A stretch of DNA of 64,000 nt, taken from Elusimicrobiota bacterium. GTDB lineage: Bacteria; Elusimicrobiota; Elusimicrobia; UBA1565; UBA9628. The notes under the pieces were generated by a model that did no database searches, was not told the origin of the DNA, and saw only the letters and a list, made by a program, of their open reading frames with translations. Each line of letters opens with the position of its first letter. Position 1 is the stretch's first letter. The position numbers were made by a program, and so were the translations under genes. Location of the stretch: NCBI GenBank assembly GCA_023249675.1, contig JAHFCE010000011.1, positions 1 to 64,000 of the forward strand, read 5' to 3'. Of the stretch, positions 50,681 through 60,479 are shown one piece after another.

Positions 50681-53084
50681 AAAGAAGCTCGCCAAAGTCG
50701 CGCCGAAGGCCGCAGCCCCCGAAAAGACGGTCAAATCCGCCAAGGGCGCGCGCACCGGCCCCAGCCTGCTCGTCGTCGAGTCCCCGGCCAAGGAAAGGAC
50801 GATCTCCCGCTTCCTCAAAGGTGAATTCGTGGTCAAGTCGTCGTTCGGCCACGTTCGCGATCTCCCCGTCCGCAAGATCGGCGTCAACGTGGACGACGAT
50901 TTTTCGCCCCAGTACGTCGTCTTGCCCCGCGCCAAGAAGATCCTGGCCGAGTTCAAGTCCTTGGTCTCCAAGGCCGCTTTCGTCTACCTCGCGACCGACC
51001 ATGACCGCGAGGGAGAGTCCATCGCCTGGCATCTGGTCGACCTGCTCAAGCTGAAGGCCGACCGGGTCAAGCGCATCACCTTCCATGAAATCACCCCGAC
51101 CGCCATCAAGGCGGCCATCGCCGCGCCGCGCTCGATCGATGAGAACCTCGTGCACGCCCAGCAGGCCCGGCGCGTCATCGACCGCTTGGTCGGCTACAAG
51201 CTCTCGCCGCTGCTTTGGGTCAAGATTCAGAGCGGACTGTCCGCCGGCCGCGTGCAGTCCGTCGCCGTGCGCCTGCTGGCCGAGCGCGAGCGCGAGATCA
51301 AGGAGTTCGCCTCTGAAGGCTACTGGACTTTGACGGCTGCGCTCGAGAAGGACGGCGCGCCGCCCGTGTTCGACGCCAAGCTCTCTCTGTGGAAGAAGGA
51401 GAAGGTCGAGACGACCCGCGCCTACGACCTGTTCTCCGAGCAGTACCGCGTCAAGGCGACGACCTTGCGCACCGCCTCGGACATGGACGCGGTCTCGCGC
51501 CTCGTTCAAGGCGGCGTGTTCAAGGTGGTCAAGGTCGAGAAGAAAGAGGTCCGCCGCCGTCCGCCGCCCCCGTTTTCGACGTCGACTTTGCAGCAGGCCG
51601 CTTCCCAGAAGATGGGATTTGCGGCCGAACGCACGATGCGCATCGCCCAGTCCCTGTATGAAGGCGTGGACCTTGGCGGCAAGGATCCGGCCGGCCTCAT
51701 CACCTATATGCGCACCGACTCATTTTCGATCGCCAAGACCGCGGCGGTGGAATGTGCGGCGTTTGTCAGAGAAACCTATGGAGACGGCTACGCTCCTCAA
51801 GAACCCCCGACGTATCAGACGAAGTCGCGCGGTGCCCAGGAGGCCCACGAGGCCATCCGTCCGACGAGCGTTCTGCGCACGCCTGAGGAGGTCCGCAAGT
51901 TCCTGACCCCCGACCAGATCCGCCTCTACGAGCTCATCTGGAAGCGCTTCGTCGCGTCGCAGATGATCGAGGCGACCTACGACACCGCCGCGGCCGATAT
52001 CGCAAACGGAGAGTCGCTGTTCCACGGCACGGGCCGTACGCTGAAGAGCGAGGGTTTCCTGCGCGTGTACCGCGACGCGCCGAAAGGCGACGAGGAGCCC
52101 GACGAGGAGCCCGAGGAGGAGGAGGGCGGACGCCTGCCCCCGCTGAAGGAGGGCGACGAACTGAAGCTCGTCGAACTCAAGCCCGAGGAGCACCGCACGA
52201 GCCCGCCCCCGTATTACAATGAGGCGAGCCTGATTCGCGCGATGGAAAAGCACGGCATCGGCCGCCCTTCCACGTACGCGCCGACGATCAAGACGATCGT
52301 GGATCGCGGCTACGTGCGTCGGAACATGAAGGACCGCAAGCTCATTCCAACCGAGCTCGGCATTCTCGTGACCGAGAAGCTCAAAGGCCACTTCCCGGAT
52401 GTCGTCAGCCTGACTTATACGGCCAACGTTGAGGCCCAGCTTGACAAGATCGCCGAGGGCGCGGCGGCTTGGACCGACGTGGTCAAGACCTTTTATGCGC
52501 CGTTCTCAAAGGCGTTGAGCTCTGCTGCGACCGAGATGGAGGCCTCGCGCATTGAGCCGAAGATGTCAGACGAGCTGTGCCCGATCTGTACCGCGCCCAT
52601 GCTCATCCGCGAGAGCCGTTTCGGCAAATATCTGTCCTGTTCGACCTTTCCAAAATGCAAGGGCAAGATCCAGCTCACGCCCGAGGGCCAGAAGGTCGTC
52701 CTCGAGATGACCGGCGAGAACTGCGACTTGTGCGGCAAGGCGATGGTCATCCGCACGGGTCGCAAGGGCAAGTTCATGGCTTGTTCCGGCTATCCGGAGT
52801 GCAAGAACACGTTCTCGCTCGATGCCGACGGCAAGAAGGTCGCGGGCTCGCGCCCGCTGCGGACCACGCGTCCCTGTAACAAGTGCCAGAAGCATATGTG
52901 GCTGCGCACGGGTAAACGTGGCTTCTTCCTGACCTGTCCCGGCTATCCGAAGTGCCGCAACTTGAAGCCGGTGTCGAAGGAAGAAGGCGAGAAGCTCCGC
53001 GTCGAGGGCGAAGCCCTGCTGGCGGCGCAGATCGCCGCGCGTCTTGCCGCGCCGCCGCCCGCGATCCCGCAGGCTCAGGGCTGA
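50658..53084 (+). CDS. topA: DNA topoisomerase I
   Basis: The 808-residue type IA topoisomerase relaxes negative supercoils. A Lys/Ala/Pro-rich start is followed by the TOPRIM domain (LLVVESPAKERTISRFL about 37; ATDHDREGESIAWH about 113), the catalytic Tyr in LITYMRTDSFS (about residue 350), and HEAIRPTSV. Three C-terminal zinc ribbons (CPICTAPM, CDLCGKAM, CNKCQKHM, each with a second Cys pair) span about 635-770. It overlaps dprA by 23 nt and precedes a Xer recombinase by 10 nt. Confidence 0.97.
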   Translation: MPKKKPAEKKLAKVAPKAAAPEKTVKSAKGARTGPSLLVVESPAKERTISRFLKGEFVVKSSFGHVRDLPVRKIGVNVDDDFSPQYVVLPRAKKILAEFKSLVSKAAFVYLATDHDREGESIAWHLVDLLKLKADRVKRITFHEITPTAIKAAIAAPRSIDENLVHAQQARRVIDRLVGYKLSPLLWVKIQSGLSAGRVQSVAVRLLAEREREIKEFASEGYWTLTAALEKDGAPPVFDAKLSLWKKEKVETTRAYDLFSEQYRVKATTLRTASDMDAVSRLVQGGVFKVVKVEKKEVRRRPPPPFSTSTLQQAASQKMGFAAERTMRIAQSLYEGVDLGGKDPAGLITYMRTDSFSIAKTAAVECAAFVRETYGDGYAPQEPPTYQTKSRGAQEAHEAIRPTSVLRTPEEVRKFLTPDQIRLYELIWKRFVASQMIEATYDTAAADIANGESLFHGTGRTLKSEGFLRVYRDAPKGDEEPDEEPEEEEGGRLPPLKEGDELKLVELKPEEHRTSPPPYYNEASLIRAMEKHGIGRPSTYAPTIKTIVDRGYVRRNMKDRKLIPTELGILVTEKLKGHFPDVVSLTYTANVEAQLDKIAEGAAAWTDVVKTFYAPFSKALSSAATEMEASRIEPKMSDELCPICTAPMLIRESRFGKYLSCSTFPKCKGKIQLTPEGQKVVLEMTGENCDLCGKAMVIRTGRKGKFMACSGYPECKNTFSLDADGKKVAGSRPLRTTRPCNKCQKHMWLRTGKRGFFLTCPGYPKCRNLKPVSKEEGEKLRVEGEALLAAQIAARLAAPPPAIPQAQG

Positions 53085-53094
53085 CGCGCAGGCC

Positions 53095-54006
53095 ATGACC
53101 AAGCTCGCCGCGGACTCGGGAGCGTTGCGCCTTGAGACCGAGCGTTTCCTGACCCATCTGCGCGCCACGCGCAACTACTCCCCGCACACCCTGCGCGCCT
53201 ACGGCAAGGACCTCGAGGCGTTCGTCGTCCAATATCCGGGGCTCGAGCCGGGCGCGATTGAGCGCGTGCATGTGCGCGCTTTCCTGTCCGGCCTCCAGAA
53301 AGAGGGGGGCGGGCTCGCGCGGGCGACGATTCTGCGGCGCATGGCGGCCCTGCGTTCGTTTGTCAAATTCTTGCGCGCCGGCGGCCGCCTGAAGGGCAAC
53401 CCGATCTTCGGCGTTCCCCTGCCCAAGCGTGGCCGTCCTCTGCCAAAATTCCTCACGGAAAACGAGATGACGGAGCTGTTTGCCGCGTCCCGCAACGACA
53501 ATGCGAATCAGCATGTCCGAGATCGCGCTTTGTTGGAGCTGATCTATTCTTCCGGCCTGCGTCGCTGCGAAGTCGCGGCGCTCAATGTGGGCGATGTGGA
53601 CTCCCTGAGCGGGACCGTGCGCGTATTCGGAAAAGGCTCGAAGGAGCGAATCGTCCCCGTCGGCAACGACGCGCTCAGATGCCTGCATGATTACCTCAAG
53701 CGGAGGGGCGGGTCTGAAGACGCCGCGCCTCTGTTTCTCAACTCGCGGGGCGGCCGTCTGTCCGATGGAGGCATCGTTTACCTGCTCAGCCGGTGGATCA
53801 AGCGCTCGTCCCTTAAGAAAAAAATAACACCCCATGTCCTTCGGCATAGTTTTGCCACGCATTTAATGAACAGAGGCTGCGACATTCGAACGGTCCAAGA
53901 GATGCTTGGGCATGTCAGCCTGCAGACGACCCAGATCTACACTCACGTCTCCCTCGACCGGATCAAAGAGGTCTATAAAAAAACTCACCCGCGGAACGCG
54001 GGATGA
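53095..54006 (+). CDS. XerC/XerD-family tyrosine recombinase
   Basis: The 303-residue recombinase resolves chromosome dimers at dif in partnership with FtsK, or acts on other sites. The N-terminal SAM-like domain (about 10-95) and the catalytic domain (about 115-300) have Arg in SSGLRRCEVA, Lys in GKGSKERIVP, His/Arg in HVLRHSFATHL, His in LGHVSLQTTQIYTHV with the Tyr. All six catalytic positions are kept. Location behind topA is the common bacterial context for XerC, which I cannot separate from XerD by sequence alone. Confidence 0.92.
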   Translation: MTKLAADSGALRLETERFLTHLRATRNYSPHTLRAYGKDLEAFVVQYPGLEPGAIERVHVRAFLSGLQKEGGGLARATILRRMAALRSFVKFLRAGGRLKGNPIFGVPLPKRGRPLPKFLTENEMTELFAASRNDNANQHVRDRALLELIYSSGLRRCEVAALNVGDVDSLSGTVRVFGKGSKERIVPVGNDALRCLHDYLKRRGGSEDAAPLFLNSRGGRLSDGGIVYLLSRWIKRSSLKKKITPHVLRHSFATHLMNRGCDIRTVQEMLGHVSLQTTQIYTHVSLDRIKEVYKKTHPRNAG

Positions 54007-54950
54007 AAGACAAGATCGAGCTTCTCATGGAGGAAACCGGCTGCGACCGCGGCGAGGCGGAGCTCGCTCTCGAGATGTGCGGCTACGAGGTCGAGGCGGC
54101 CGTCCGCCAGATTCCGCGTCTGCTCAATGACATCTGCGCGCTCAAGGGGAAGTTCGTGCGGCTCAACGAGAACCAGCATGGGCTGTTCCTTGTCGTGCTG
54201 AACCTCAAGAGCCGCAAGGTTCTGCGCTCGCGCGCCGTCATGTCCTACGACCCGGCGGTATGTGCCGTCGAGCTCGCCGAGGATTGGTTTGCCTTCGAGA
54301 AGCACCTGTACGGCTGCCGCCTTTGGGACGGGAGCCTCCCGGCCGAGAGCCTCGAAGTCGAGCAGCGCTTGGCCGCTCACTTTCGCGCGGCCGGGCCCGA
54401 GGTCTTCGACCGTTTGCGCGCGTCGACTTCGGAGGAATCGACCGCCGAGCTCGCCGGACCCTTGCGCGCGTATTTTCGCGATCAAAGTTTGAGCCTCCGC
54501 GCGAAAAAGGATATCCTCGACCTCGGCCAGTTCCAGTCCCTGCGCAAGGTGCCGGCGCCGGCTGCTCGCCGCGGCAAACCCGAGCCGGGCGTGCCGTCCG
54601 CGGATGGTTTGCTCGTCTTGAAGATCATTCTTGAGGAAGATCCGAATGGTTTGCCTGCGAGCGCGCTGCACGCGGGAGACATGATGTTCGCGCGGATCGT
54701 CGATGGACGGGATATCGCGCGGTATCTCGCTCGGCTGTTCGGTGGACTGACGGCGTCGGGACCGGTGCCCATCGAGGCGCCGGTTGAGGCGATCGAGTCG
54801 AGTCAGGCGGGGACGCTTGTGCGCGTGCGCTTCGCCGTCGGAGTCGCAGGCGACGCGCTCGTGCCCGGTGAGAAGCGGTTGAAGGCCGCGCGCGGCGTCG
54901 CTCACGGCCGCGGCGACGGTTCGTGGTGGCGTCGATTTTTTAAAGGATGA
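54003..54950 (+). CDS. Unknown protein with UBA-like start
   Basis: The 315-residue protein overlaps the Xer gene by 4 nt (ATGA). The first 40 residues (KIELLMEETGCDRGEAELAL then CGYEVEAAVRQI) resemble the UBA/EF-Ts-like three-helix pattern. The remainder, with LKGKFVRLNENQHGLFLVV, has no recognised domain. It ends with a basic tail (GDGSWWRRFFKG). Its linkage to topA-xer suggests a DNA- or ribosome-linked job, but this is inference. Confidence 0.6.
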   Translation: MKDKIELLMEETGCDRGEAELALEMCGYEVEAAVRQIPRLLNDICALKGKFVRLNENQHGLFLVVLNLKSRKVLRSRAVMSYDPAVCAVELAEDWFAFEKHLYGCRLWDGSLPAESLEVEQRLAAHFRAAGPEVFDRLRASTSEESTAELAGPLRAYFRDQSLSLRAKKDILDLGQFQSLRKVPAPAARRGKPEPGVPSADGLLVLKIILEEDPNGLPASALHAGDMMFARIVDGRDIARYLARLFGGLTASGPVPIEAPVEAIESSQAGTLVRVRFAVGVAGDALVPGEKRLKAARGVAHGRGDGSWWRRFFKG

Positions 54951-54965
54951 TGGTTGGCGGTTGGC

Positions 54966-56336
<1,371 letters not shown>

Positions 56337-56358
56337 CTGTCGGGGAGAAGTCTGGGTC

Positions 56359-56386
56359 TTGACAATGCAATGGGGCCTGTTATACT
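56359..56386 (+). promoter_or_regulatory. Strong promoter after purA, TTGACA-N16-TATACT
   Basis: TTGACA (56359-56364), 16-bp spacer and TATACT (56381-56386). The transcript would start near 56393. The cyclase gene has its own promoter at 56495-56524, so this may serve a separate small RNA. Confidence 0.6.
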
Positions 56387-56392
56387 GCAGGT

Positions 56393-56491
56393 GGGTTCGC
56401 GCTTTCGCTCGGCCTCAGCTTGCCATCAACGGGACAGAGGGGTTCGATGGCCAGTGGGGCCGGGCCTGTTTTTGGCCCAGGCGTCCGAATA
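56393..56491 (+). ncRNA. Possible small RNA between purA and the cyclase gene
   Basis: The region downstream of a strong promoter has no coding frame of note and contains a stable hairpin GGGCC/GGCCC around CGGGCCTGTTTTTGGCCCAG (56457-56480), which could end a transcript of roughly 90 nt. I cannot assign it to a known RNA class. It may simply be a long leader for the cyclase. Confidence 0.25.
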
Positions 56492-56494
56492 GGC

Positions 56495-56524
56495 TTGATG
56501 GTGGGGGCGGCGACTCGCTAGAAT
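56495..56524 (+). promoter_or_regulatory. Cyclase promoter, TTGATG-N18-TAGAAT
   Basis: The -35 box TTGATG (56495-56500) and -10 box TAGAAT (56519-56524) have an 18-bp spacer. The ATG at 56530 comes 5 nt after the -10 box, so a message from here must be leaderless. Confidence 0.5.
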
Positions 56525-56529
56525 AGCGC

Positions 56530-58605
56530 ATGAATCTGCTCGGCAAGTCCTTCCCCAAGCGCTTCTGCGCGGTGTTCTGCCTCCTTGCCGCGGTCGCCTA
56601 CCTCCCGATGCTCGTCGGTATCCCCAGCAACGGGGTGTTCTCCTCCGTCGAAAGCGTTTGGCACGACCTCTCGTTCACTGTGCGCGAAGGGAGCATCAGG
56701 ACCGGCGATCCTCGGCTCGTCCTGGTGGCCGTCGATGACGACACGGTGCACAGGCTCGGTTTCCCGCTGCCGCGCAAGGCCTACGCGCAGGCGCTCTCGA
56801 AGTTGAAGGACTACGGCGTTGCGACCGTGGTATTCGACGTGCTCTTCTTCGAGAACCGCGCGGGCGATGCTGAACTCGCCGCGCAGACGAAGCGGCACGG
56901 CAAGGTCGTCCATCTCTTTATTGCAGAGAGGCCCGAGGGAGTCGAGCAAGTCCGCGTGCAGATGGCGGTCAAGCCGCTCAAGGACGCCGCGCAATTCCTC
57001 GGTTCGCCGAGCATCGCCCGGCATCTCGATGATGACGGGCATATCCGCACCTTCCTGCTGTTCAACCGCGATTTTGAGGATCCTGTGCTGAAGAACGGCC
57101 AGCCCGCGGCCTCCCTGGCGGCCGCGGCGGTGGCGAGTTTCTCGGGCAAGACGCTCGAGCAGGTGCTGAAGGAAAATCCCGCGGACCAGACGCCGATCCC
57201 GGTTCTCAACTTTCGCAAGCCCGTCGAGTGGGCTCGGCATGAGAACGGCGGCTCGAGGGACAAGTATTTCTCGCCCTACCGCACGATCTCCCTGATGGAT
57301 GTGATCTCGGGCGAGCTCTCGAAGGCGCAGAAAGAGTCGCTGAAGGGCGCGCTCGTCATGGTCGGCTCCATCAGTACCGGCTACTTCGACCATTACCCCG
57401 GTCCGTTCACCGCCCACACGCCCGGCCTCGAATTCCATTTGACGGCCATCGACAACGTCCTGAACGGCGACGCGCTTGCGGCCACCAGCCGATTGCTCGT
57501 GCTCCTACTCGTGGTGCTTACAGTCTGGCTGCCCTATTTCTTCCTGCGCGCGCTGTCTCCCGCCAAGAGCGCGCTCGCCGTCGCGGCGTTGCTCGCGGCG
57601 ATGGTGTGGGGCTCTCTGAGTCTGGCGGGGCGTGGTGTGATGATCTATCCGGTGGCGCCCGGTCTGGTCATGATCGTGAGCTTCCTTGTGCTCACCGTGC
57701 ACCGTGTCCTCATCGAGGACGCGGCGAAGCAGTTGATCAAGGCCAAGTTTGGGCAGTTCGTCTCACCTGAGATCGTCGAAGAGCTGGCCAATGACCCCGA
57801 GAAGGCCAAGCTCGGCGCGCAGAAGCGCGAAATGACGGTCTTTTTTCTCGATATCGCGCACTTTACTCAGATCTCGGAGAAGATGGGTCCCGAGGCGCTG
57901 ATTGCGTTCCTCAACAGGTATCTATCTGCTCTCAGCGAGGTCATCCTCGACCGTCGCGGCACGATCGACAAGTTCATCGGCGACTGCATCATGGCGTTCT
58001 GGAACGCTCCGCTCGAGAATAAGACCCATGCCCGCGACGCGGTGCTCGCTGCCCTGCATTGCCAGGCCATGATCGGCGAACTGAATAAGAATCTTGACCC
58101 TGGCCTGCCGGAGATCCCGGCGATTCGCATCGGGGTCAACACGGGTTTGATGAACGTCGGCTTCACTGGGACTGAGCGCAAGATGCAGTACACCGCGATC
58201 GGCGATGAGGTCAACCTCGCCTCGCGCCTGGAAGGGGCCAACAAATTCTTCGGCTCGAGCATCATCATCAGCGCGCCGACTTACGACGGCGCGAAGGACG
58301 CGGTCGAGGCGCGCTATCTCGGGCGCGCGCGCGTGGTCGGCAAGCAGACGCCGGTGCCGGTCTATGAGCCGCTTGCCGAAAAGGGCAAGCTGACGCCGGC
58401 GTGGGCGAAGGCCCTGCCCGTCTGGGAAATGGGCATCCAGGCTTTCTACGACAAGAAGTACGAGGCAGCCCTCGCCGGGTTCACGGAGTTCTTGAGTCTG
58501 ATGCCTCAGGATGGACCGGGCGAGCTGTACCTCAACATCTCTCGCGACTACGCGGCCCTGCCGCCCGACGATTGGGACCAGGTCTTCAACCTCACGGCGA
58601 AATAG
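56530..58605 (+). CDS. CHASE2-domain adenylate/guanylate cyclase
   Basis: The 691-residue inner-membrane sensor has an N-terminal helix, an exported CHASE2 domain (about 40-310, ESVWHDLSFTVREGS and VVFDVLFF), three transmembrane helices (about 320-395) and a cytoplasmic class III cyclase domain (about 430-610). The metal-binding Asp residues are in VFFLDIAHFTQISEKMG and FIGDCIMAFWNAP; the TAIGDEVNLASRLEGANK block is also present. It makes cAMP (or cGMP) in response to an unknown external signal. A short C-terminal tail with TPR-like FYDKKYEAALAGFTEFL follows. Confidence 0.92.
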   Translation: MNLLGKSFPKRFCAVFCLLAAVAYLPMLVGIPSNGVFSSVESVWHDLSFTVREGSIRTGDPRLVLVAVDDDTVHRLGFPLPRKAYAQALSKLKDYGVATVVFDVLFFENRAGDAELAAQTKRHGKVVHLFIAERPEGVEQVRVQMAVKPLKDAAQFLGSPSIARHLDDDGHIRTFLLFNRDFEDPVLKNGQPAASLAAAAVASFSGKTLEQVLKENPADQTPIPVLNFRKPVEWARHENGGSRDKYFSPYRTISLMDVISGELSKAQKESLKGALVMVGSISTGYFDHYPGPFTAHTPGLEFHLTAIDNVLNGDALAATSRLLVLLLVVLTVWLPYFFLRALSPAKSALAVAALLAAMVWGSLSLAGRGVMIYPVAPGLVMIVSFLVLTVHRVLIEDAAKQLIKAKFGQFVSPEIVEELANDPEKAKLGAQKREMTVFFLDIAHFTQISEKMGPEALIAFLNRYLSALSEVILDRRGTIDKFIGDCIMAFWNAPLENKTHARDAVLAALHCQAMIGELNKNLDPGLPEIPAIRIGVNTGLMNVGFTGTERKMQYTAIGDEVNLASRLEGANKFFGSSIIISAPTYDGAKDAVEARYLGRARVVGKQTPVPVYEPLAEKGKLTPAWAKALPVWEMGIQAFYDKKYEAALAGFTEFLSLMPQDGPGELYLNISRDYAALPPDDWDQVFNLTAK

Positions 58606-58607
58606 AG

Positions 58608-59324
58608 ATGAATATTTTCTGGCGGTTAATGTTCGGCCACCTGCTCTGTGACTTCACGTTTCAGACGAATTTCATCAATCGTTGGAAGCGTACAAGCATG
58701 TGGGGCCTGCTCGTGCACAGTGTGATGCACCCGGTTGCCTATCTGATCGTCGCCTGGCCTTTCCTTGGCGACTATTGGGTCGAGAATGTTTTCTTTCGTC
58801 TTGATGGTTGGTCGTGCGTCGGGATCATTTTCATCTTTCACTTCCTTGAAGATTGGTGGCGTGTGTACACCATCTTCAAGTACGGGATGCCTGACAACAC
58901 CCTGTTCTTCGCCTGGGATCAGGTCATTCATTATGCGGTGATCTTTTCCGTAGCGCCCCTGGCCGTCACCACGACGGCGACGGCCGTGTTTTTCCCGGAG
59001 AAATGGCCGGTGCTCGGCTGCCTGTTCGTGCTCGTCACGCACGCCTGCACCGTGCTCGTCTACTTCCTGGAGAAGGATCTCCACGGCGCCGACTACCCCG
59101 GCGACGATGAGAAGTACCTTGCGATGGCTGAGCGCCTCGTGTTGGCGCTGTGCTTCCTGTTTCCGAGCGTGCTTGGCTCGTGCGCGCTCGCGGCGGGCTG
59201 GCTTGGGGTGATGTTCTTTCTGCGCCGGCGTCGCTTGTTCGACTTGACCACTTTCAGCTTCTACATGGGTGCGGCTATCGCGGTGCTCTGCGGGCTGGGC
59301 GCCCGGGCCATCTACTACTTGTAG
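58608..59324 (+). CDS. DUF3307-like membrane protein
   Basis: The 238-residue protein has about five hydrophobic segments. The beginning FGHLLCDFTFQTNFINRWK fits the DUF3307 pattern (His, Asp and Gln within the first helix). It lies 2 nt after the cyclase and 9 nt before a thiolase gene. Function unknown; the conserved polar residues in the membrane suggest an enzyme or transporter. Confidence 0.75.
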   Translation: MNIFWRLMFGHLLCDFTFQTNFINRWKRTSMWGLLVHSVMHPVAYLIVAWPFLGDYWVENVFFRLDGWSCVGIIFIFHFLEDWWRVYTIFKYGMPDNTLFFAWDQVIHYAVIFSVAPLAVTTTATAVFFPEKWPVLGCLFVLVTHACTVLVYFLEKDLHGADYPGDDEKYLAMAERLVLALCFLFPSVLGSCALAAGWLGVMFFLRRRRLFDLTTFSFYMGAAIAVLCGLGARAIYYL

Positions 59325-59333
59325 GGGACCTTC

Positions 59334-60479
59334 ATGAACGATATCCTCATCCTCTCCGCCTCGCGTACTCCCATCGGCGCGCTCAACGGTGCGCTCGCCC
59401 AATACACCGCGCCGCAGCTGGCCGCCAAGGCTGTCGCGGATGCGATCGCCAAGGCCGGAGTCAAAGCCGAGGAGCTGAGCGAGGTCGTGCTCGGCTGCGT
59501 GATCAGCGCCGGCATCGGCCAGGCGCCGGCGCGCATGGCCGCGATTGGAGCCGGCATTCCTGTTTCTGTCGGCGCCACGACGGTCAACAAGGTCTGCGGC
59601 TCGGGCATGAAAGCAGTCATGATGGTTTCTCAAGGGATCGCCCTTGGAGAGGGCGACTACGGATTGGCCGGCGGCATGGAGTCCATGTCGAAGGCGCCGT
59701 ACCTTCTTGACAGGGCTCGCTCCGGGTACCGCTATGGCGACGCGAAGCTTCTTGACTCCGTGCTGCGCGACGGTCTGACGGATCCCTACGAGGGCGTGCA
59801 CATGGGGGACTGCGGCGAGCTGTGCGCCAAGGAGCACGGCTTGACGCGCGAGGCGCAGGACGCGTGGGCGGTGCGCTCGTATGAGCGCGCGCAGGAAGCC
59901 GTCGCCAAGGGTTGGTTCAAAAACGAGATCGTCGCGATCGACGGTATCGAGCTTGATGAGGAGCCTGGCCGCGCCAAGCTCGATAAGATCGGCAAGCTGC
60001 GTCCCGCGTTCCAGAAGGATGGGACCATCACCGCCGCCAACGCCTCCAAACTCAACGATGGCGCCGCGGCTCTCGTGTTGGCGAGCACGAAGGGCGCGGC
60101 AGGCAAAAAGCCGCTCGCTCGGATCGTCGGTTGGGCCACGCACTCGCAGGAGCCGAAGTGGTTCACGACCGCGCCGGCCGGGGCCGTGCAGAAGCTGTTG
60201 AAAAAAATCGGCTGGACCGTCGATCAAGTGGATCTCTTTGAAGTCAACGAAGCTTTCGCCGTGGTGACCCTTGCCGTGGCGAAACTCGCGAACCTGCCCC
60301 ACGAAAAAATAAATGTCCATGGCGGCGCAGTGGCCCTTGGCCACCCGCTCGGCGCCTCGGGCGCGCGCATCCTCGCGACCTTGATCAACGCGCTCAGAAT
60401 CCGCGGCGGCAAGCGCGGAATCGCAGGCATCTGCCTCGGCGGCGGGGAGGCCGTGGCCGTTGCCCTTGAACTCGTTTAA
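59334..60479 (+). CDS. Acetyl-CoA C-acetyltransferase (thiolase)
   Basis: The 381-residue enzyme condenses two acetyl-CoA to acetoacetyl-CoA or cleaves it. The nucleophilic Cys is in VNKVCGSGMKAV (about residue 88), the His in NVHGGAVALGHPLGASGARI (about 335) and the second Cys in GICLGGGEAVAV (about 370). It is a biosynthetic-type thiolase by length and motifs. It overlaps hutH by 20 nt; with histidine breakdown next to it, a degradation role is possible but not shown. Confidence 0.93.
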   Translation: MNDILILSASRTPIGALNGALAQYTAPQLAAKAVADAIAKAGVKAEELSEVVLGCVISAGIGQAPARMAAIGAGIPVSVGATTVNKVCGSGMKAVMMVSQGIALGEGDYGLAGGMESMSKAPYLLDRARSGYRYGDAKLLDSVLRDGLTDPYEGVHMGDCGELCAKEHGLTREAQDAWAVRSYERAQEAVAKGWFKNEIVAIDGIELDEEPGRAKLDKIGKLRPAFQKDGTITAANASKLNDGAAALVLASTKGAAGKKPLARIVGWATHSQEPKWFTTAPAGAVQKLLKKIGWTVDQVDLFEVNEAFAVVTLAVAKLANLPHEKINVHGGAVALGHPLGASGARILATLINALRIRGGKRGIAGICLGGGEAVAVALELV

